DNA from: Rhodoferax fermentans
GTDB lineage: Bacteria; Pseudomonadota; Gammaproteobacteria; Burkholderiales; Burkholderiaceae_C
Assembly: GCF_002017865.1 (NCBI RefSeq)
Contig: NZ_MTJN01000002.1
Span: forward strand, 682,001-746,000
Reading direction: 5' to 3'
DNA: 64,000 nucleotides
Of this stretch, positions 26,817 through 37,481 are shown piece by piece; the stretch's first letter is position 1, and the number at the start of each line of letters is the position of its first letter. The position numbers were made by a program, and so were the translations under genes. The notes below the pieces were generated by a model that made no database searches, was not told the DNA's origin, and worked only from the letters and a program-made list of their open reading frames with translations.

Positions 26817-28421
26817 ATGAACGCACGCCCTGCCAAATCCACACCACGTCCTCCTTTGGTATTCGATGTCCTGATCGTGGGCAGCGGCCTGGCGGGCTTG
26901 AGTGCCGCCCTGCTGCTGGCCCCCACCAAAAAGGTGGCGGTGATCACCAAACGTGCGGTCATGGAGGGCTCCAGCGGCTGGGCACAAGGTGGCATTGCGG
27001 CGGTCTGGAACAAGGACGACAGTTTTGAGGCCCACATCCAGGACACCCAGATTGCCGGTGCCGGCCTGTGTGACCCAGATGCCACCCGTTTTGTGGTGGA
27101 AAACGCCCCCAAAGCGATTGCCTGGTTGCAAACCATGGGTGTACCGTTCTCGCAGGAGGATGGCCAGCTGCACCTGACCCGCGAAGGCGGCCACAGCGCC
27201 CGGCGCATCGTGCATGTGACCGATGCCACCGGTGCGGCGGTACAAAGCACCCTGATCGACGCGGTCAAGAAGACCCCCAACATCAGCCTGTTTGAACAAC
27301 ACACCCTGGTCGATCTGATCACCACCGACAAACTCGGCCAGGCCGACAAACGATGCGTTGGCCTGTACGCACTCGACAGCGAGACCGACGAGGTCATCAC
27401 CTTCGAGGCACCACAAACCATTCTGGCCACCGGTGGCGCAGGCAAGGTTTACCTCTACACCACCAACCCCGACACCGCCACCGGCGACGGCATCGCTGCC
27501 GCCTGGCGCGCCGGTTGCCGGGTGCAGAACATGGAGTTCATCCAGTTTCACCCGACCGCGCTCTACCACCCGCATGCCAAGTCTTTCCTGATCAGCGAAG
27601 CGGTGCGTGGTGAAGGTGGCCGACTGCTGTTGCCCGACGGCACCCGCTTCATGCAAAACCACGACGCTCGCCTAGAACTGGCACCGCGTGACGTGGTGGC
27701 GCGTGCGATCGACTTCGAGATGAAAAAAGGTGGCTTTGACTGCGTCTACCTCGACATCTCGCACCAGCCCAAAACCTTCCTACTGGAGCACTTCCCCAAC
27801 ATCTACGCACGCTGCCTGGAACTCGGCATCGACATCGCCAAACAACCTATTCCGGTGGTGCCCTCGGCCCACTTCACCTGCGGTGGTGTGTTGTCCGATC
27901 TGCATGGCCGCACCGACATCCCGGGTTTGTACGCAATTGGTGAGACCGCCTGCAGTGGCTTACACGGCGCCAACCGGCTGGCCAGCAACTCGCTCGTCGA
28001 ATGTATGGTGTTTGCCCAAGCCACCACCACCGACATTGCCCAGGCCTCGACCCAGCCCATTGGCACCCTGCCGGTCTGGGATGAGAGCCGGGTCGGTGAT
28101 GCCGATGAGGCGGTGGTGATCTCGCACAACTGGGACGAGTTGCGCCGCTTCATGTGGGACTACGTGGGCATCGTGCGCACCAACAAACGGCTGGAGCGCG
28201 CCGCCCACCGCATCGAGCTGCTCAAAGGCGAAATCCAGGAGTTTTACGCCAACTTCCACGTCACCCGTGACCTGCTGGAGTTACGCAACCTGGTGCTGGT
28301 GGCCGACCTGATCGTGCGCTCGGCGCAGGCCCGCCACGAGAGCCGAGGCCTGCATTTCAGCCGCGATTACCCGGACCTGCTGCCTGAGGCGTTGCCCACC
28401 ATCATGGGCCCACAACGCTGA
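26817..28421 (+). CDS. nadB: L-aspartate oxidase
   Basis: 534 residues. First enzyme of de novo NAD synthesis; oxidises L-aspartate to iminoaspartate with FAD. FAD-binding motif [29 protein letters not shown], and the substrate-loop signature [23 protein letters not shown] are all present, followed by the catalytic region [13 protein letters not shown] and a helical C-terminal domain. The partner genes nadA and nadC lie 2.3 kb away on the opposite strand, so the pathway is clustered but split between two transcripts. Confidence 0.94.
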   Translation: MNARPAKSTPRPPLVFDVLIVGSGLAGLSAALLLAPTKKVAVITKRAVMEGSSGWAQGGIAAVWNKDDSFEAHIQDTQIAGAGLCDPDATRFVVENAPKAIAWLQTMGVPFSQEDGQLHLTREGGHSARRIVHVTDATGAAVQSTLIDAVKKTPNISLFEQHTLVDLITTDKLGQADKRCVGLYALDSETDEVITFEAPQTILATGGAGKVYLYTTNPDTATGDGIAAAWRAGCRVQNMEFIQFHPTALYHPHAKSFLISEAVRGEGGRLLLPDGTRFMQNHDARLELAPRDVVARAIDFEMKKGGFDCVYLDISHQPKTFLLEHFPNIYARCLELGIDIAKQPIPVVPSAHFTCGGVLSDLHGRTDIPGLYAIGETACSGLHGANRLASNSLVECMVFAQATTTDIAQASTQPIGTLPVWDESRVGDADEAVVISHNWDELRRFMWDYVGIVRTNKRLERAAHRIELLKGEIQEFYANFHVTRDLLELRNLVLVADLIVRSAQARHESRGLHFSRDYPDLLPEALPTIMGPQR

Positions 28422-28479
28422 GTCAGATCGTTTTTCGTCTGCGTTAGACTCGCGCCACTTTTTTTGGGGAGACACCCAC

Positions 28480-29379
28480 ATGACCGATCCCACCACCCAG
28501 AATGCCAGTCCTTACGGCACGCTGCCGCCAGCCAGTAGCCCGGCCACCCGCAAACCGGTCAGCCTGCCACGCCTGCTGGAAATGCATGCCCGTGGCGAGA
28601 AGATTGTCATGCTCACCGCCTACGACGCCACCTTTGCGGCGGTGGCCGATGCGGCGGGCGTGGAATGTATCCTGGTTGGTGATTCGCTGGGCATGGTCTG
28701 CCAGGGTCTATCGAGCACGGTGGGGGTGTCTTTGGAAACCATGCGTTACCACACCGAATGTGTCACACGGGGCGTGCGCCGGGTACAAGGCACGGCCTGG
28801 ATCGTCAGCGACCTGCCCTACGGCACTTATCATGAGTCCAAGGAACAGGCGCTGCGCAGCGCGGTGGTGCTGATGCAGGCCGGGGCCCACATGGTCAAGC
28901 TGGAAGGTGGCGGCTGGACCGCCGATACGGTGCGCTTCCTGGTCGACCGGGGCATCCCGGTGTGTGCCCACCTGGGCCTGACGCCACAGACCGTGCACGC
29001 GCTCGGTGGTTACCGGGTCCAGGGCAAAACCACCGAATCAGCCACCCTCCTCAAGCGCCACGCACACGAACTGCAGGATGCTGGCGCCACCCTGATGGTG
29101 TTGGAGATGGTGCCCGCCGCGCTGTCGGCCGAACTCACCACCGAACTGAGCCACTGCGCCACCATCGGCATCGGTGCGGGCAAGGACACCGCCGGCCAGG
29201 TGCTGGTGTTGCACGACATGCTGGGCCTGAACCTGGGCAAGAACCCGAAGTTTGTGCGCAATTTCATGGCCGAGTTGCCCGGCATCCCGGGCCAGCACGG
29301 CATCAAGGAAGCCATCACCGCTTATGTACAAGCCGTCAAAAACGGCAGCTTCCCGGACAACGCCCTGCACGCCTGGTAA
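28480..29379 (+). CDS. panB: 3-methyl-2-oxobutanoate hydroxymethyltransferase
   Basis: 299 residues, slightly longer than E. coli PanB (264) because of an N-terminal extension of about 28 residues. It makes ketopantoate from 2-oxoisovalerate with methylene-tetrahydrofolate in the pantothenate/CoA pathway. Metal and substrate motifs: [31 protein letters not shown] and a catalytic Glu in LEMVPA. It sits directly before panC (110 bp gap). Confidence 0.94.
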   Translation: MTDPTTQNASPYGTLPPASSPATRKPVSLPRLLEMHARGEKIVMLTAYDATFAAVADAAGVECILVGDSLGMVCQGLSSTVGVSLETMRYHTECVTRGVRRVQGTAWIVSDLPYGTYHESKEQALRSAVVLMQAGAHMVKLEGGGWTADTVRFLVDRGIPVCAHLGLTPQTVHALGGYRVQGKTTESATLLKRHAHELQDAGATLMVLEMVPAALSAELTTELSHCATIGIGAGKDTAGQVLVLHDMLGLNLGKNPKFVRNFMAELPGIPGQHGIKEAITAYVQAVKNGSFPDNALHAW

Positions 29380-29489
29380 GCACAGGCAGCGGATTCAAGC
29401 ACGGGCGCTGGCCACAGCCGGACCCGAACACCTCTTACTTTTTTGCAAGAAATCAGCCGCCAGCCCTTGTGCTGCCTCAATCTTTCACT

Positions 29490-30338
29490 ATGAAAACCAT
29501 ACACACCATCACCGAGCTGCGTGAGCACCTGTCGGCCTTCCGGCACCCAACCTTTGTGCCCACCATGGGCAATTTGCACGACGGCCACCTGGCGCTGGTG
29601 CGCCAGGCCAAACCGCTCGGTGACGTGATGGTGACCAGCATTTTTGTCAACCGCCTGCAGTTTCTGCCGCACGAAGACTTTGACACCTACCCGCGCACGC
29701 TGGAGGCCGATTGCCACGCGTTGGCCGAAGCCGGTTGTGACGTGTTGTTTGCGCCCAGCGAAAAAGAGTTGTACCCGGAGCCACAGGGTTTCACCGTGCA
29801 GCCCCCCACCGAGCTGGCCAACATGCTTGAAGGCCATTTCCGGCCCGGCTTTTTTGGCGGCGTCTGCACCGTGGTGATGAAGCTGTTTGCCATCGTCGGC
29901 CCGCGGGTGGCGCTGTTTGGCAAAAAGGACTACCAGCAGCTGATGGTGATCCGGCGCATGGTGCAGCAGTTTGCCCTGCCCATCGAGGTGATTGGCGGCG
30001 AGACACTGCGAGCCGCCGATGGCCTGGCGCTGTCGTCACGCAACAACTACCTGAGCCCGACTGAGCGACAGGAAGCGGTGCAGCTCTCGCAAGCGCTCAA
30101 GACCATGGCCGAGGCGCTGCGTGGTGGTCAGACCGATCTGCCCGCGCTGGAAGCCCAGGCCATACACGCGCTCAAGGCACGCGGCTGGAAACCGGACTAC
30201 CTGACCGTGCGCCAGCGCAACAACCTGCAAGCCCCCTCCGTCCACGAGCTGGCACCTTTGCTGGCCAACGCCGGGCTGGTGCTGCTGGCGGCAGCACGTG
30301 TGGGCAACACACGACTGATCGATAACCTGGAAATCTGA
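29490..30338 (+). CDS. panC: Pantothenate synthetase
   Basis: 282 residues from the ATG at 29490. It joins pantoate and beta-alanine using ATP. The nucleotidyltransferase signature [10 protein letters not shown] is present (most PanC proteins have HEGH; this one has Asp, a conservative change), with [18 protein letters not shown] and [11 protein letters not shown] downstream. A 7-bp hairpin (CACCCGG/CCGGGTG, 30348-30367) follows the stop but lacks a T-run. Confidence 0.94.
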   Translation: MKTIHTITELREHLSAFRHPTFVPTMGNLHDGHLALVRQAKPLGDVMVTSIFVNRLQFLPHEDFDTYPRTLEADCHALAEAGCDVLFAPSEKELYPEPQGFTVQPPTELANMLEGHFRPGFFGGVCTVVMKLFAIVGPRVALFGKKDYQQLMVIRRMVQQFALPIEVIGGETLRAADGLALSSRNNYLSPTERQEAVQLSQALKTMAEALRGGQTDLPALEAQAIHALKARGWKPDYLTVRQRNNLQAPSVHELAPLLANAGLVLLAAARVGNTRLIDNLEI

Positions 30339-30428
30339 TGCCAGACCACCCGGCGGCAAACCGGGTGCCGCAGGCCGTGCCATTGCGCGCCAAGGCGACG
30401 CAACAACACGGATGGTTGAGAAACGGGG

Positions 30429-30677
30429 TTAGCTGTAATAGGCCTCGACCGTGCCTTTGACCTTGATCAGCAGTGGTTTGCCGTGGCGGTCGCGGGTTTT
30501 GCCAGCAGGCACCTTGACCCAGCCTTCGCTGATGCAGTATTCCTCCACATCGGTACGTTCCTTGCCGTTGAAGCGGATGCCGATGTCGTGTTGGAACACG
30601 GCGGCGTTGTAAAACGGGCTGCGGGCGTCGATGGACAGATGGTCAGGCAACTCTGGGCGTTGGGTGGTGTCGTTCAT
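30429..30677 (-). CDS. DUF3297 family protein
   Basis: 82 residues. It matches the small DUF3297 family (HLSIDARSPFYN, IGIRFNGKERTDVEEYC, EGWVKVPAGKTRDR). Soluble, one cysteine, no signal peptide. Function unknown. It converges with panC and lies 47 bp downstream of nadA on the same strand, so it could be read from that transcript. Confidence 0.85.
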   Translation of the reverse strand: MNDTTQRPELPDHLSIDARSPFYNAAVFQHDIGIRFNGKERTDVEEYCISEGWVKVPAGKTRDRHGKPLLIKVKGTVEAYYS

Positions 30678-30724
30678 GGTTCAAGGAAAAAGAGACCAGA
30701 GGTCGTTATAAATTCAATAGCATC

Positions 30725-31858
30725 TCAGGCAGCACCGATATGGGCTACCAGGCTTCCAGGCACAGGGCCTTGTTTGAGGGCGGCGGTGAAGGCCAGCATC
30801 CGGTCAATCGGCACGCGGGCGCGCAATCCCAGCGCCGGGTCGACATGGACCTCGTTGGCACCGGTTTCCAGCACCCGTGCTACGTCAGCCAAGCCGTTCA
30901 TGGCCATCCATGGGCAGTGGGCGCAGCTTTTGCAGGTGGCGCTGTTGCCGGCGGTGGGCGCTTCAAGGAAGGTCTTGCCGGGGTTCAGCGTACGTAACTT
31001 GTGCATCATGCCGTTGTCGGTGGCCACGATGAAGGTTTTGGCATCCATCTCGCGTGCGGCGTTCAGGATGCCAGAGGTGGAACCCACCGCATCCGCCAGC
31101 GCCACCACCGCAGCGGGTGACTCAGGGTGCACCAACAGCTTGGCGCCGGGGTGTTCGTGCATCAGTTCTTCGAGCTCAAAGGCCTTGAACTCGTCATGCA
31201 CGATGCAGGAGCCGCCCCACATCACCATGTCAGCGCCAGTTTCACGCTGGATGTAGCCACCCAGGTGCCGGTCTGGCGCCCACAGGATTTTCTGGCCCTG
31301 GTCTTTGAGGGCTTTGACAATGTCGAGCGCGCAACTGGAGGTGACCAACCAGTCCGAACGCGCCTTGACCGCCGCACTGGTGTTGGCATAGACCACCACG
31401 GTACGGTCCGGGTGGGCGTCGCAAAAGGCCGAAAACTCGTCCACCGGGCAACCCAGATCAAGCGAGCAGGTGGCGTCCAGATCGGGCATCAGCACGCGTT
31501 TTTCGGGCGACAAAATCTTGGAGGTTTCACCCATGAAACGCACGCCCGAGACCACCAGGGTGGTGGCCGCATGGTCACGGCCAAACCGCGCCATCTCGAG
31601 CGAGTCGCTGACGATGCCACCGGTCTCCTCGGCCAGGTCCTGCAGGTCCGGGTGCACGTAGTAGTGCGACACCATCACCGCGTTTTTTTCTTTGAGCAGA
31701 CGGCGGATCTTGTCCTTGAGCGCGGCACGCTCGGCCGGACCAGGCTCCACCGGCACGCGCGCCCAGGCGTGTTTGGTGGCGCACACCGCGCCACCGGTGG
31801 GCGAGTTGTCCGGCTGTTCGTAGTCCACCGCCTTGATGGCCAGGGCGCTGTCGCTCAT
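30725..31858 (-). CDS. nadA: Quinolinate synthase A
   Basis: 377 residues from the ATG at 31858. It condenses iminoaspartate with dihydroxyacetone phosphate using a [4Fe-4S] cluster. Visible motifs: [43 protein letters not shown] and the C-terminal cysteine cluster [10 protein letters not shown]. nadC lies 40 bp upstream on the same strand, so the order is gpsA-nadC-nadA on this strand. Confidence 0.94.
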   Translation of the reverse strand: MSDSALAIKAVDYEQPDNSPTGGAVCATKHAWARVPVEPGPAERAALKDKIRRLLKEKNAVMVSHYYVHPDLQDLAEETGGIVSDSLEMARFGRDHAATTLVVSGVRFMGETSKILSPEKRVLMPDLDATCSLDLGCPVDEFSAFCDAHPDRTVVVYANTSAAVKARSDWLVTSSCALDIVKALKDQGQKILWAPDRHLGGYIQRETGADMVMWGGSCIVHDEFKAFELEELMHEHPGAKLLVHPESPAAVVALADAVGSTSGILNAAREMDAKTFIVATDNGMMHKLRTLNPGKTFLEAPTAGNSATCKSCAHCPWMAMNGLADVARVLETGANEVHVDPALGLRARVPIDRMLAFTAALKQGPVPGSLVAHIGAA

Positions 31859-31898
31859 GGTGACTCCAGATTCAAAAGTGAGAGCATTCCCGCCAGGC

Positions 31899-32777
31899 TC
31901 AGAGCGGGTCATCGGCAAATCGCATCGAAAAATCGACGGCCTTGACGTTTTTCGTCAAAGCGCCAATCGAGATGCGGTCGACACCGGTGGAAGCAATCGC
32001 ACAGACGCTCGACAGATTGACCCCACCCGACACTTCCAGCACCGCACGCCCGGCGGTGATACGCACCGCCTCGTGCAGGTGCATCAGGCCCATGTTGTCA
32101 AGCAGGATCATGGTGGCTCCAGCGTCCAGCGCTTCCTTGAGTTGCTCCAGGTTTTCAACCTCGATCTCGACAAAACGGGCCTGCGGCGCCACCTCAGCAG
32201 CACGCGCCAGAACCGCGCGTACACCACCAGCAGCGGCAATGTGGTTTTCCTTGATCAGCACCGCGTCATACAGGCCCAGCCGGTGGTTCACACCGCCGCC
32301 TGTGTGCACCGCGTACTTCTGCGCCAGGCGCAGGCCCGGCAGGGTTTTGCGGGTGTCCACGATGTTGGTACGGGCGCCAGGCACCTCGCACACCGCCTGC
32401 ACAAAGTTCGCGGTTTTGGTGGCGACTGCGCTGAGCAATTGCAGGAAATTGAGCGCGGTGCGCTCGGCGGTCAACAAAGCACGCGCCTGCCCATGCACCT
32501 CCAGCACCACCTGATCGGCTGCGGCGCGGTGGCCCTCGCCAATGTGCCAGGTCAGTTCAACCGTCGGGTCGAGTTCTCGGAATGCCCGCTCGACCCAGGG
32601 CGCGCCACAAATCACCGCAGACTCACGCGCCACCACGGTGGCCCGGGCCAGGCGTGTGGGGTCCACCAGACCAGCGGTGAGGTCGGCCTCACCGACATCT
32701 TCGAGCAGAGCCCGTGCCACATCGGCCTGCGCCAGCGCCGCCACGGCTTCGGGGGAAAAATCAAAATAAGCTGCCAT
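31899..32777 (-). CDS. nadC: Nicotinate-nucleotide pyrophosphorylase (carboxylating)
   Basis: 292 residues with AGGAGG before the ATG. It converts quinolinate and PRPP to nicotinate mononucleotide. Active-site motifs: [52 protein letters not shown] and LEVSGGVN. It completes the NadABC set within the window. Confidence 0.95.
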   Translation of the reverse strand: MAAYFDFSPEAVAALAQADVARALLEDVGEADLTAGLVDPTRLARATVVARESAVICGAPWVERAFRELDPTVELTWHIGEGHRAAADQVVLEVHGQARALLTAERTALNFLQLLSAVATKTANFVQAVCEVPGARTNIVDTRKTLPGLRLAQKYAVHTGGGVNHRLGLYDAVLIKENHIAAAGGVRAVLARAAEVAPQARFVEIEVENLEQLKEALDAGATMILLDNMGLMHLHEAVRITAGRAVLEVSGGVNLSSVCAIASTGVDRISIGALTKNVKAVDFSMRFADDPL

Positions 32778-32798
32778 CGGATCCTCCTGCGTATTCTT

Positions 32799-33821
32799 TT
32801 AAACCAAAGCCGCCAGTTCGGTGGTGGGCTCACGCCCCATCAAACGCGCGACAGACTGGCGCGGTGTCATGCGTCCGTCCAGCAAATCGACCACTGCCTG
32901 GGCAATCGGCATGTCCACCCCCAGATGGGCGGCGCGCTGCACCACGGTGCGAGCACTGTAAACCCCTTCGGCCACATGGCCCAGGGCACCGGTGGCCTGC
33001 TGCAAGCTCTGCCCTTGCGCCAGCGCCAGACCCACCTGGCGGTTGCGCGACAGGTCTCCGGTCGCGGTCAGCACCAGATCTCCCAGACCACTCAGGCCCA
33101 TGAAGGTCTCGGCACGGGCGCCTAGGGCGACACCCAGGCGCGTCATCTCAGCCAGGCCGCGTGTGATCAGGGCGGCACGGGCATTGAGGCCCAGGTTCAG
33201 GCCATCACACAGGCCGGTGGCAATGGCCAGCACGTTTTTCACCGCACCACCGACCTCCACCCCGACGATGTCGTCGTTGGCATACACCCGCAGCGCCGAA
33301 CTGTGAAACGCTGCCACCAGCGCCTGGCGCACAACTTCATGGGCGCTGGCCGCCACCAGGGCGGTCGGCTGGCCACGCGCCACTTCAAGCGCAAAACTCG
33401 GGCCGCTGAGCACACCCGCTTGCATTTCAGGAGCAATACTCCCTTGTATTTCATGGGCTAGTAGCCCAAAAGGCTCAGAAACCGGGGCCTCAAAACCTTT
33501 GCACAACCAGGCCACGGGCACACGGCAGTTGCGCAGTATTGACAACATCTGGCGCAAAGCTGCCATCGGGGTGGCGACCACCACCAAGTCACAGGTGTTG
33601 ACCAGCGCGGGCAGCTCGGCATCGGGCGCGGCACTGAATTGCAGCGCGGGCGCCAAGGCCACGCCGGGCAGGTAACGCTGGTTGGCACGCTGCTGCTGCA
33701 GCGCCAACACCTGGCTGGCATCACGCGCCCACAATGTGACCTGGTGCCCCGCGCCGTGTGCCGCCGCACTGCTGGCCAGCGCCGTGCCCCAAGCACCGGC
33801 ACCCAGAACCATTATTTTCAT
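32799..33821 (-). CDS. gpsA: Glycerol-3-phosphate dehydrogenase [NAD(P)+]
   Basis: 340 residues. It reduces dihydroxyacetone phosphate to sn-glycerol 3-phosphate for phospholipids. Dinucleotide motif [40 protein letters not shown] (catalytic Lys) and [14 protein letters not shown] are present. Residues about 115-133 ([16 protein letters not shown]) are an insertion next to the GPSFA motif encoded by a mini-repeat copy. The order rhodanese-grxC-secB-gpsA matches that in E. coli. Confidence 0.94.
   Translation of the reverse strand: MKIMVLGAGAWGTALASSAAAHGAGHQVTLWARDASQVLALQQQRANQRYLPGVALAPALQFSAAPDAELPALVNTCDLVVVATPMAALRQMLSILRNCRVPVAWLCKGFEAPVSEPFGLLAHEIQGSIAPEMQAGVLSGPSFALEVARGQPTALVAASAHEVVRQALVAAFHSSALRVYANDDIVGVEVGGAVKNVLAIATGLCDGLNLGLNARAALITRGLAEMTRLGVALGARAETFMGLSGLGDLVLTATGDLSRNRQVGLALAQGQSLQQATGALGHVAEGVYSARTVVQRAAHLGVDMPIAQAVVDLLDGRMTPRQSVARLMGREPTTELAALV
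33425..33478 (-). repeat. Dispersed mini-repeat, copy 4 (in gpsA)
   Basis: On the minus strand: GGGCTACTAGCCCATG, then AAATACAAGGGAGTA. It is in sense within gpsA and encodes [12 protein letters not shown]. Peptide and DNA resemble copy 1 (LSAHAIQGLDA), in the same relative frame. Confidence 0.6.
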
Positions 33822-33866
33822 AGCTGCTGAGGCAAGTGATTCAAGGGCTGCAGGCCAATACGGTCA
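33813..33866 (+). repeat. Dispersed mini-repeat, copy 5 (gpsA-secB boundary)
   Basis: Reads TTTTCATAGCTGCTGAGGC, then TTCAAGGGCTGCAGGCCA. It overlaps the gpsA start codon (CAT at 33819-33821) and fills the gap to secB. Close to the presumed ancestral form. Confidence 0.6.
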
Positions 33867-33871
33867 ATAAC

Positions 33872-34324
33872 TTACTGAACCGCGGGGGTCTCTTCGGTTT
33901 GGGCGGCCTGCTGCTGCTCGTACATCGCCTGGAAGTTGATTTCCGACAGGTGCACCGGCGGGAAACCGCCGCGCTGGATCAGGTCAGACACATTGCTGCG
34001 CAAATACGGGTAGACGATTTGCGGGCAGGCGATGCCCATGATCGGGCCCATCTGTTCGGGCGGCAGGTTGCGGATCTCGAAAATACCGGCTTGAGAGGCT
34101 TCGACCAGGAACACGGTGCGCTCCTTGATCTTGGTCTGCACGGTGGCCGTCACCACCACTTCATACACACCGTCGGCCACGGTCGAGGCATTCACACCCA
34201 GCTGGATGTCCACCGTGGGCTGTTCCTGTTCAAGCAGGATGGCGGGTGAGTTGGGCTGCTCCAGAGAGGCTTCCTTCAGGTAAACGCGCTGAATCTGGAA
34301 AACGGGGTTGGGGGTATCGGACAT
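33872..34324 (-). CDS. secB: Protein-export chaperone SecB
   Basis: 150 residues, the typical SecB length. It holds preproteins unfolded and passes them to SecA. Conserved segments [34 protein letters not shown] and [31 protein letters not shown] are clear. It lies between gpsA and grxC, a conserved arrangement. The C-terminal tail is short and Gln/Thr-rich. Confidence 0.95.
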   Translation of the reverse strand: MSDTPNPVFQIQRVYLKEASLEQPNSPAILLEQEQPTVDIQLGVNASTVADGVYEVVVTATVQTKIKERTVFLVEASQAGIFEIRNLPPEQMGPIMGIACPQIVYPYLRSNVSDLIQRGGFPPVHLSEINFQAMYEQQQAAQTEETPAVQ

Positions 34325-34392
34325 AAGGTTCTCGTGGTTGGTAAATCAGGAGGGCACCCGGCGCTTGCAACGCCCCGGGCGCAAGAAAAAAG

Positions 34393-34650
34393 TCAGGACT
34401 GCAGCAGTGGCATCAGACCACCGCGTGCGTCGAGTGCCACCAGGTCATCACAGCCACCCACATGGGTGCTGCCGATGAAAATCTGTGGCACGGTGCGCCG
34501 TCCGGTGAGGCTCATCATCTGGTCACGTTGTTGCAGGTCCAGATCAATGCGGATCTCGTCGATGACCTCAACGCCGCGTGACTTGAGCAGTTGTTTGGCA
34601 CGAATGCAGTAAGGGCAGACGGCCGTGGTGTACATCTTGACAGCTTGCAT
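34393..34650 (-). CDS. grxC: Glutaredoxin 3
   Basis: 85 residues, the length of E. coli Grx3. Active-site dithiol CPYC (VCPYCIRAKQLL), cis-proline loop RRTVPQIFIGSTHVGG and the GSH-binding CDDLVALD. It reduces disulfides with glutathione, recycled by Gor (also in this window). 24 bp separate it from the rhodanese gene. Confidence 0.94.
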   Translation of the reverse strand: MQAVKMYTTAVCPYCIRAKQLLKSRGVEVIDEIRIDLDLQQRDQMMSLTGRRTVPQIFIGSTHVGGCDDLVALDARGGLMPLLQS

Positions 34651-34674
34651 AAAGAGGGCTTTCGGTCAGAAGAG

Positions 34675-35082
34675 TCAGGCTTTTTCAACCGGCAAGTTGG
34701 CCGCGCGCCAGGCGCCCATGCCACCCGAGAGCGATTGCGCCTTCTCGAAACCGAGTTTTTTGGCCACAGCCACCGCGCGGCCGCTGCGCGCGCCCGAGCG
34801 GCACACCAGGATCAGGGGCAGAGCCTTGTTCTTGACCGCACCCGCCAATTTTTCTTCCAACTGGCCCAGGGGAATGTTTTTGGCACCCACCACATGCCCG
34901 GTCGCAAACTCGTCGGTTTCACACACATCCACCACCACCGCTTTTTCGCGGTTGATCAGTTGCACCGCAGCCTCGGCGCTCAAACCACCTGTCGCGCCAC
35001 CTTTGATGAGCGGCCACAACAACATGCCACCAGATGCCAATGCCACGGCAATCATCATCCAGTTGTCGAGAATAAATTTCAC
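34675..35082 (-). CDS. Membrane-anchored rhodanese-like protein (YibN-like)
   Basis: 135 residues from a GTG at 35082 preceded by AAGGA. One N-terminal membrane helix (MMIAVALASGGMLLWPLI) is followed by a rhodanese domain with active-site CRSGARSGRA. The order rhodanese-grxC-secB-gpsA mirrors E. coli yibN-grxC-secB-gpsA. Probable sulfur-transfer or thiol-redox role at the membrane; the substrate is unknown. Confidence 0.9.
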   Translation of the reverse strand: MKFILDNWMMIAVALASGGMLLWPLIKGGATGGLSAEAAVQLINREKAVVVDVCETDEFATGHVVGAKNIPLGQLEEKLAGAVKNKALPLILVCRSGARSGRAVAVAKKLGFEKAQSLSGGMGAWRAANLPVEKA

Positions 35083-35116
35083 TTGCGAATCCTTATGTTG
35101 AGAAATGACCTTAGCC

Positions 35117-35134
35117 GCGCATTTTAGAATGCGC
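35117..35134. promoter_or_regulatory. Palindrome between rhodanese gene and gpmA
   Basis: GCGCATT-TTAG-AATGCGC, a perfect 7-bp inverted repeat centred in the 83 bp gap between divergent genes. No T-run follows. Could be an operator; chance occurrence is possible. Confidence 0.3.
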
Positions 35135-35165
35135 TTGTTCCCATTACCGGCATCGATTGGAAACC

Positions 35166-35909
35166 ATGCACAAGCTTGTCCTTATTCGCCATGGCGAATC
35201 CACCTGGAATCTGGAAAACCGATTCACAGGCTGGACCGATGTCGAGCTGACGCCGCTGGGCATCGAGCAGGCCAGACAAGCCGGGCGTCTGCTCAAGGCC
35301 GAGGGATATGACTTTGACGTGTGTTACACCAGCGTGCTCCAACGCGCCACCCACACCCTCTGGCATGTGCTCGACGAAATGGATCGCACCTGGCTGCCGG
35401 TGGTCAACAGCTGGCGTCTGAATGAACGCCACTACGGCGCCTTGCAGGGCCTGAACAAGTCCGAGACGGCCAAACAATACGGTGAGTCGCAGGTGCAAGT
35501 CTGGCGCCGCAGTTACGACACGCCCCCACCGGCTCTGGAAGCTACCGACCCGCGCTGTGAACGTGGCGACATCCGCTACAGCAAACTCGCACCCGACCAG
35601 ATACCCCTGACCGAATGCCTCAAAGACACCGTGGCGCGTGTGATGCCGTTCTGGAACGACGCGCTGGCACCGGCTTCGCAACGTGGCAAACGGGTGGTGC
35701 TGGCGGCACACGGCAACTCGATCCGGGCTCTGGTCAAGTACCTCGACAACATCTCTGACAACGACATCGTGGGACTGAACATTCCCAATGGCATCCCACT
35801 GGTTTATGAGCTTGATGACGAGCTCAAACCGATTCGCCACTACTATCTGGGTGACGCTGAGGCGGCGGCCAAGGCCGCTGCCGCTGTGGCCGCCCAGGGC
35901 AAAACCTGA
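35166..35909 (+). CDS. gpmA: 2,3-bisphosphoglycerate-dependent phosphoglycerate mutase
   Basis: 247 residues from the ATG at 35166. Glycolytic enzyme interconverting 3- and 2-phosphoglycerate. Phosphohistidine motif [25 protein letters not shown], and the second catalytic His in [15 protein letters not shown] are all present. Length matches GpmA (250). It is divergent from the rhodanese gene and followed by ctpA after 88 bp. Confidence 0.95.
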   Translation: MHKLVLIRHGESTWNLENRFTGWTDVELTPLGIEQARQAGRLLKAEGYDFDVCYTSVLQRATHTLWHVLDEMDRTWLPVVNSWRLNERHYGALQGLNKSETAKQYGESQVQVWRRSYDTPPPALEATDPRCERGDIRYSKLAPDQIPLTECLKDTVARVMPFWNDALAPASQRGKRVVLAAHGNSIRALVKYLDNISDNDIVGLNIPNGIPLVYELDDELKPIRHYYLGDAEAAAKAAAAVAAQGKT

Positions 35910-35997
35910 AATACACCGGACAGACACGGAACCCACAGCACAGTTCATGCTCCAAATGGCTCATCACACCCCGCATCCTCACGCTTTGGAATCAAAA

Positions 35998-37467
35998 ATG
36001 GGTCACAAATTGAAAATCGTTGGCTTACTGTCTGCCGGAGCGCTGGCTGGCGCCTTGGCCAGCATCTCATTGCAAACCGCAGCCCGTGGCTCGCTCGCAC
36101 CCTTGCCACTCGAAGAGTTGCAGCAACTGGCCGCCGTGTTCAGCATGGTCAAAAGCAACTACGTCGATCCGGTGGACGAGAAAAAACTCATCACCGATGC
36201 GATTGCCGGCATGGTGGCAGGGCTGGACCCCCATTCGGTCTACATGGATGCCAAGACCCTGAAAGATTTCAACGAAGGCACCACCGGCAAGTTTGTCGGC
36301 GTTGGCATCGAGATCACCCAGGAGGACGGCTACATCAAGGTGGTCTCACCCATTGAGGACTCACCGGCCTTCAAAGCCGGCCTCAAACCCAACGACCTGA
36401 TCGTCAAGATTGACGACACCTTGGTCAAAGGGCTGTCGCTCAACGAAGGTGTCAAACGCATGCGGGGTGAGCCCGACACCAAGGTGCTACTGAGTGTGTT
36501 CCGCAAGGATGAGAACCGCACGTTTCAGGTGACCATCACCCGCGAACTGATCAAAACCCAGAGTGTCAAAGCCCGCATCGTCGAGCCCGGTTATGGCTGG
36601 GTTCGGCTGAGCCAGTTCCAGGAACGCACGGTGGCGGACTTTGCGCGCAAGGTGGAAGACATGTACAAGCAGGAGCCGCGCCTCAAAGGCCTGGTGCTGG
36701 ATTTGCGCAATGACCCGGGGGGCTACCTGGACGCTGCGGTGGCCATCTCTGCCGCCTTCTTGCCCGAGAACGTTACCGTGGTGTCGGCCAATGGCCAGTT
36801 GCCCGAGAGCAAGTTCACTTACAAAGCCTCACCCCAGTTTTACGCCCGCCATGGCAACGACCCGTTGGCACAGCTGAACCCGGCCACCCGCAAGGCTCTC
36901 AGCACCGTGCCCCTGGTGGTGCTGGTGAACGAAGGTTCTGCTTCGGCCAGTGAAATTGTGGCCGGTGCGCTGCAGGACCACCATCGTGCCAAGCTGCTGG
37001 GTAGCCAGACCTTTGGCAAGGGCTCGGTACAAACCGCAGTGTGCCTGGACGGCGCATTCCGCATGGATAACTGTCCGACGGCGGCACTCAAGCTCACCAC
37101 CAGCCGCTACTACACACCCAGCGGCAAGTCGATTCAAGCCAAAGGCATCGTGCCCGATGTGATGGTTGACGAAACCGAAGAGGGCAACCTGTTTGCGGCC
37201 CTGCGCACCCGTGAAGCTGACCTGGAAAAGCACCTGGCCAGTGGACAAGGTGATGAGGTCAAGGATGCCGCGCGCGAGAAAGTGCGCGAAGAAGCCCGCA
37301 AGAAACTGGAAGAAGAAATGAAAAAACCTGCGGCCGATCGCAAGTTGCCCGAGTACGGTTCAGACAAGGACTTCCAACTGCAACAAGCCATCAAACAACT
37401 CAAGGGTCAACCCGTGTTGGCCAGCAAAACCCAGGTCGAACGCGCTGAAGAGAAAAAAGAGAACTGA
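35998..37467 (+). CDS. ctpA: S41-family C-terminal processing peptidase
   Basis: 489 residues from the ATG at 35998. N-terminal signal/anchor (KIVGLLSAGALAGALASISL), a PDZ domain (GVGIEITQEDGYIKVVSPIEDSPAFKAG region, about residues 100-180) and the S41 catalytic core: Ser in NEGSASASEIVAGAL and Lys in SQTFGKGSVQ. The C-terminus is charged and helical (EKVREEARKKLEEEMKK). It probably trims envelope proteins in the periplasm. moeB-like gene follows after 14 bp. Confidence 0.92.
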   Translation: MGHKLKIVGLLSAGALAGALASISLQTAARGSLAPLPLEELQQLAAVFSMVKSNYVDPVDEKKLITDAIAGMVAGLDPHSVYMDAKTLKDFNEGTTGKFVGVGIEITQEDGYIKVVSPIEDSPAFKAGLKPNDLIVKIDDTLVKGLSLNEGVKRMRGEPDTKVLLSVFRKDENRTFQVTITRELIKTQSVKARIVEPGYGWVRLSQFQERTVADFARKVEDMYKQEPRLKGLVLDLRNDPGGYLDAAVAISAAFLPENVTVVSANGQLPESKFTYKASPQFYARHGNDPLAQLNPATRKALSTVPLVVLVNEGSASASEIVAGALQDHHRAKLLGSQTFGKGSVQTAVCLDGAFRMDNCPTAALKLTTSRYYTPSGKSIQAKGIVPDVMVDETEEGNLFAALRTREADLEKHLASGQGDEVKDAAREKVREEARKKLEEEMKKPAADRKLPEYGSDKDFQLQQAIKQLKGQPVLASKTQVERAEEKKEN

Positions 37468-37481
37468 GTCGGTGCTAGCAG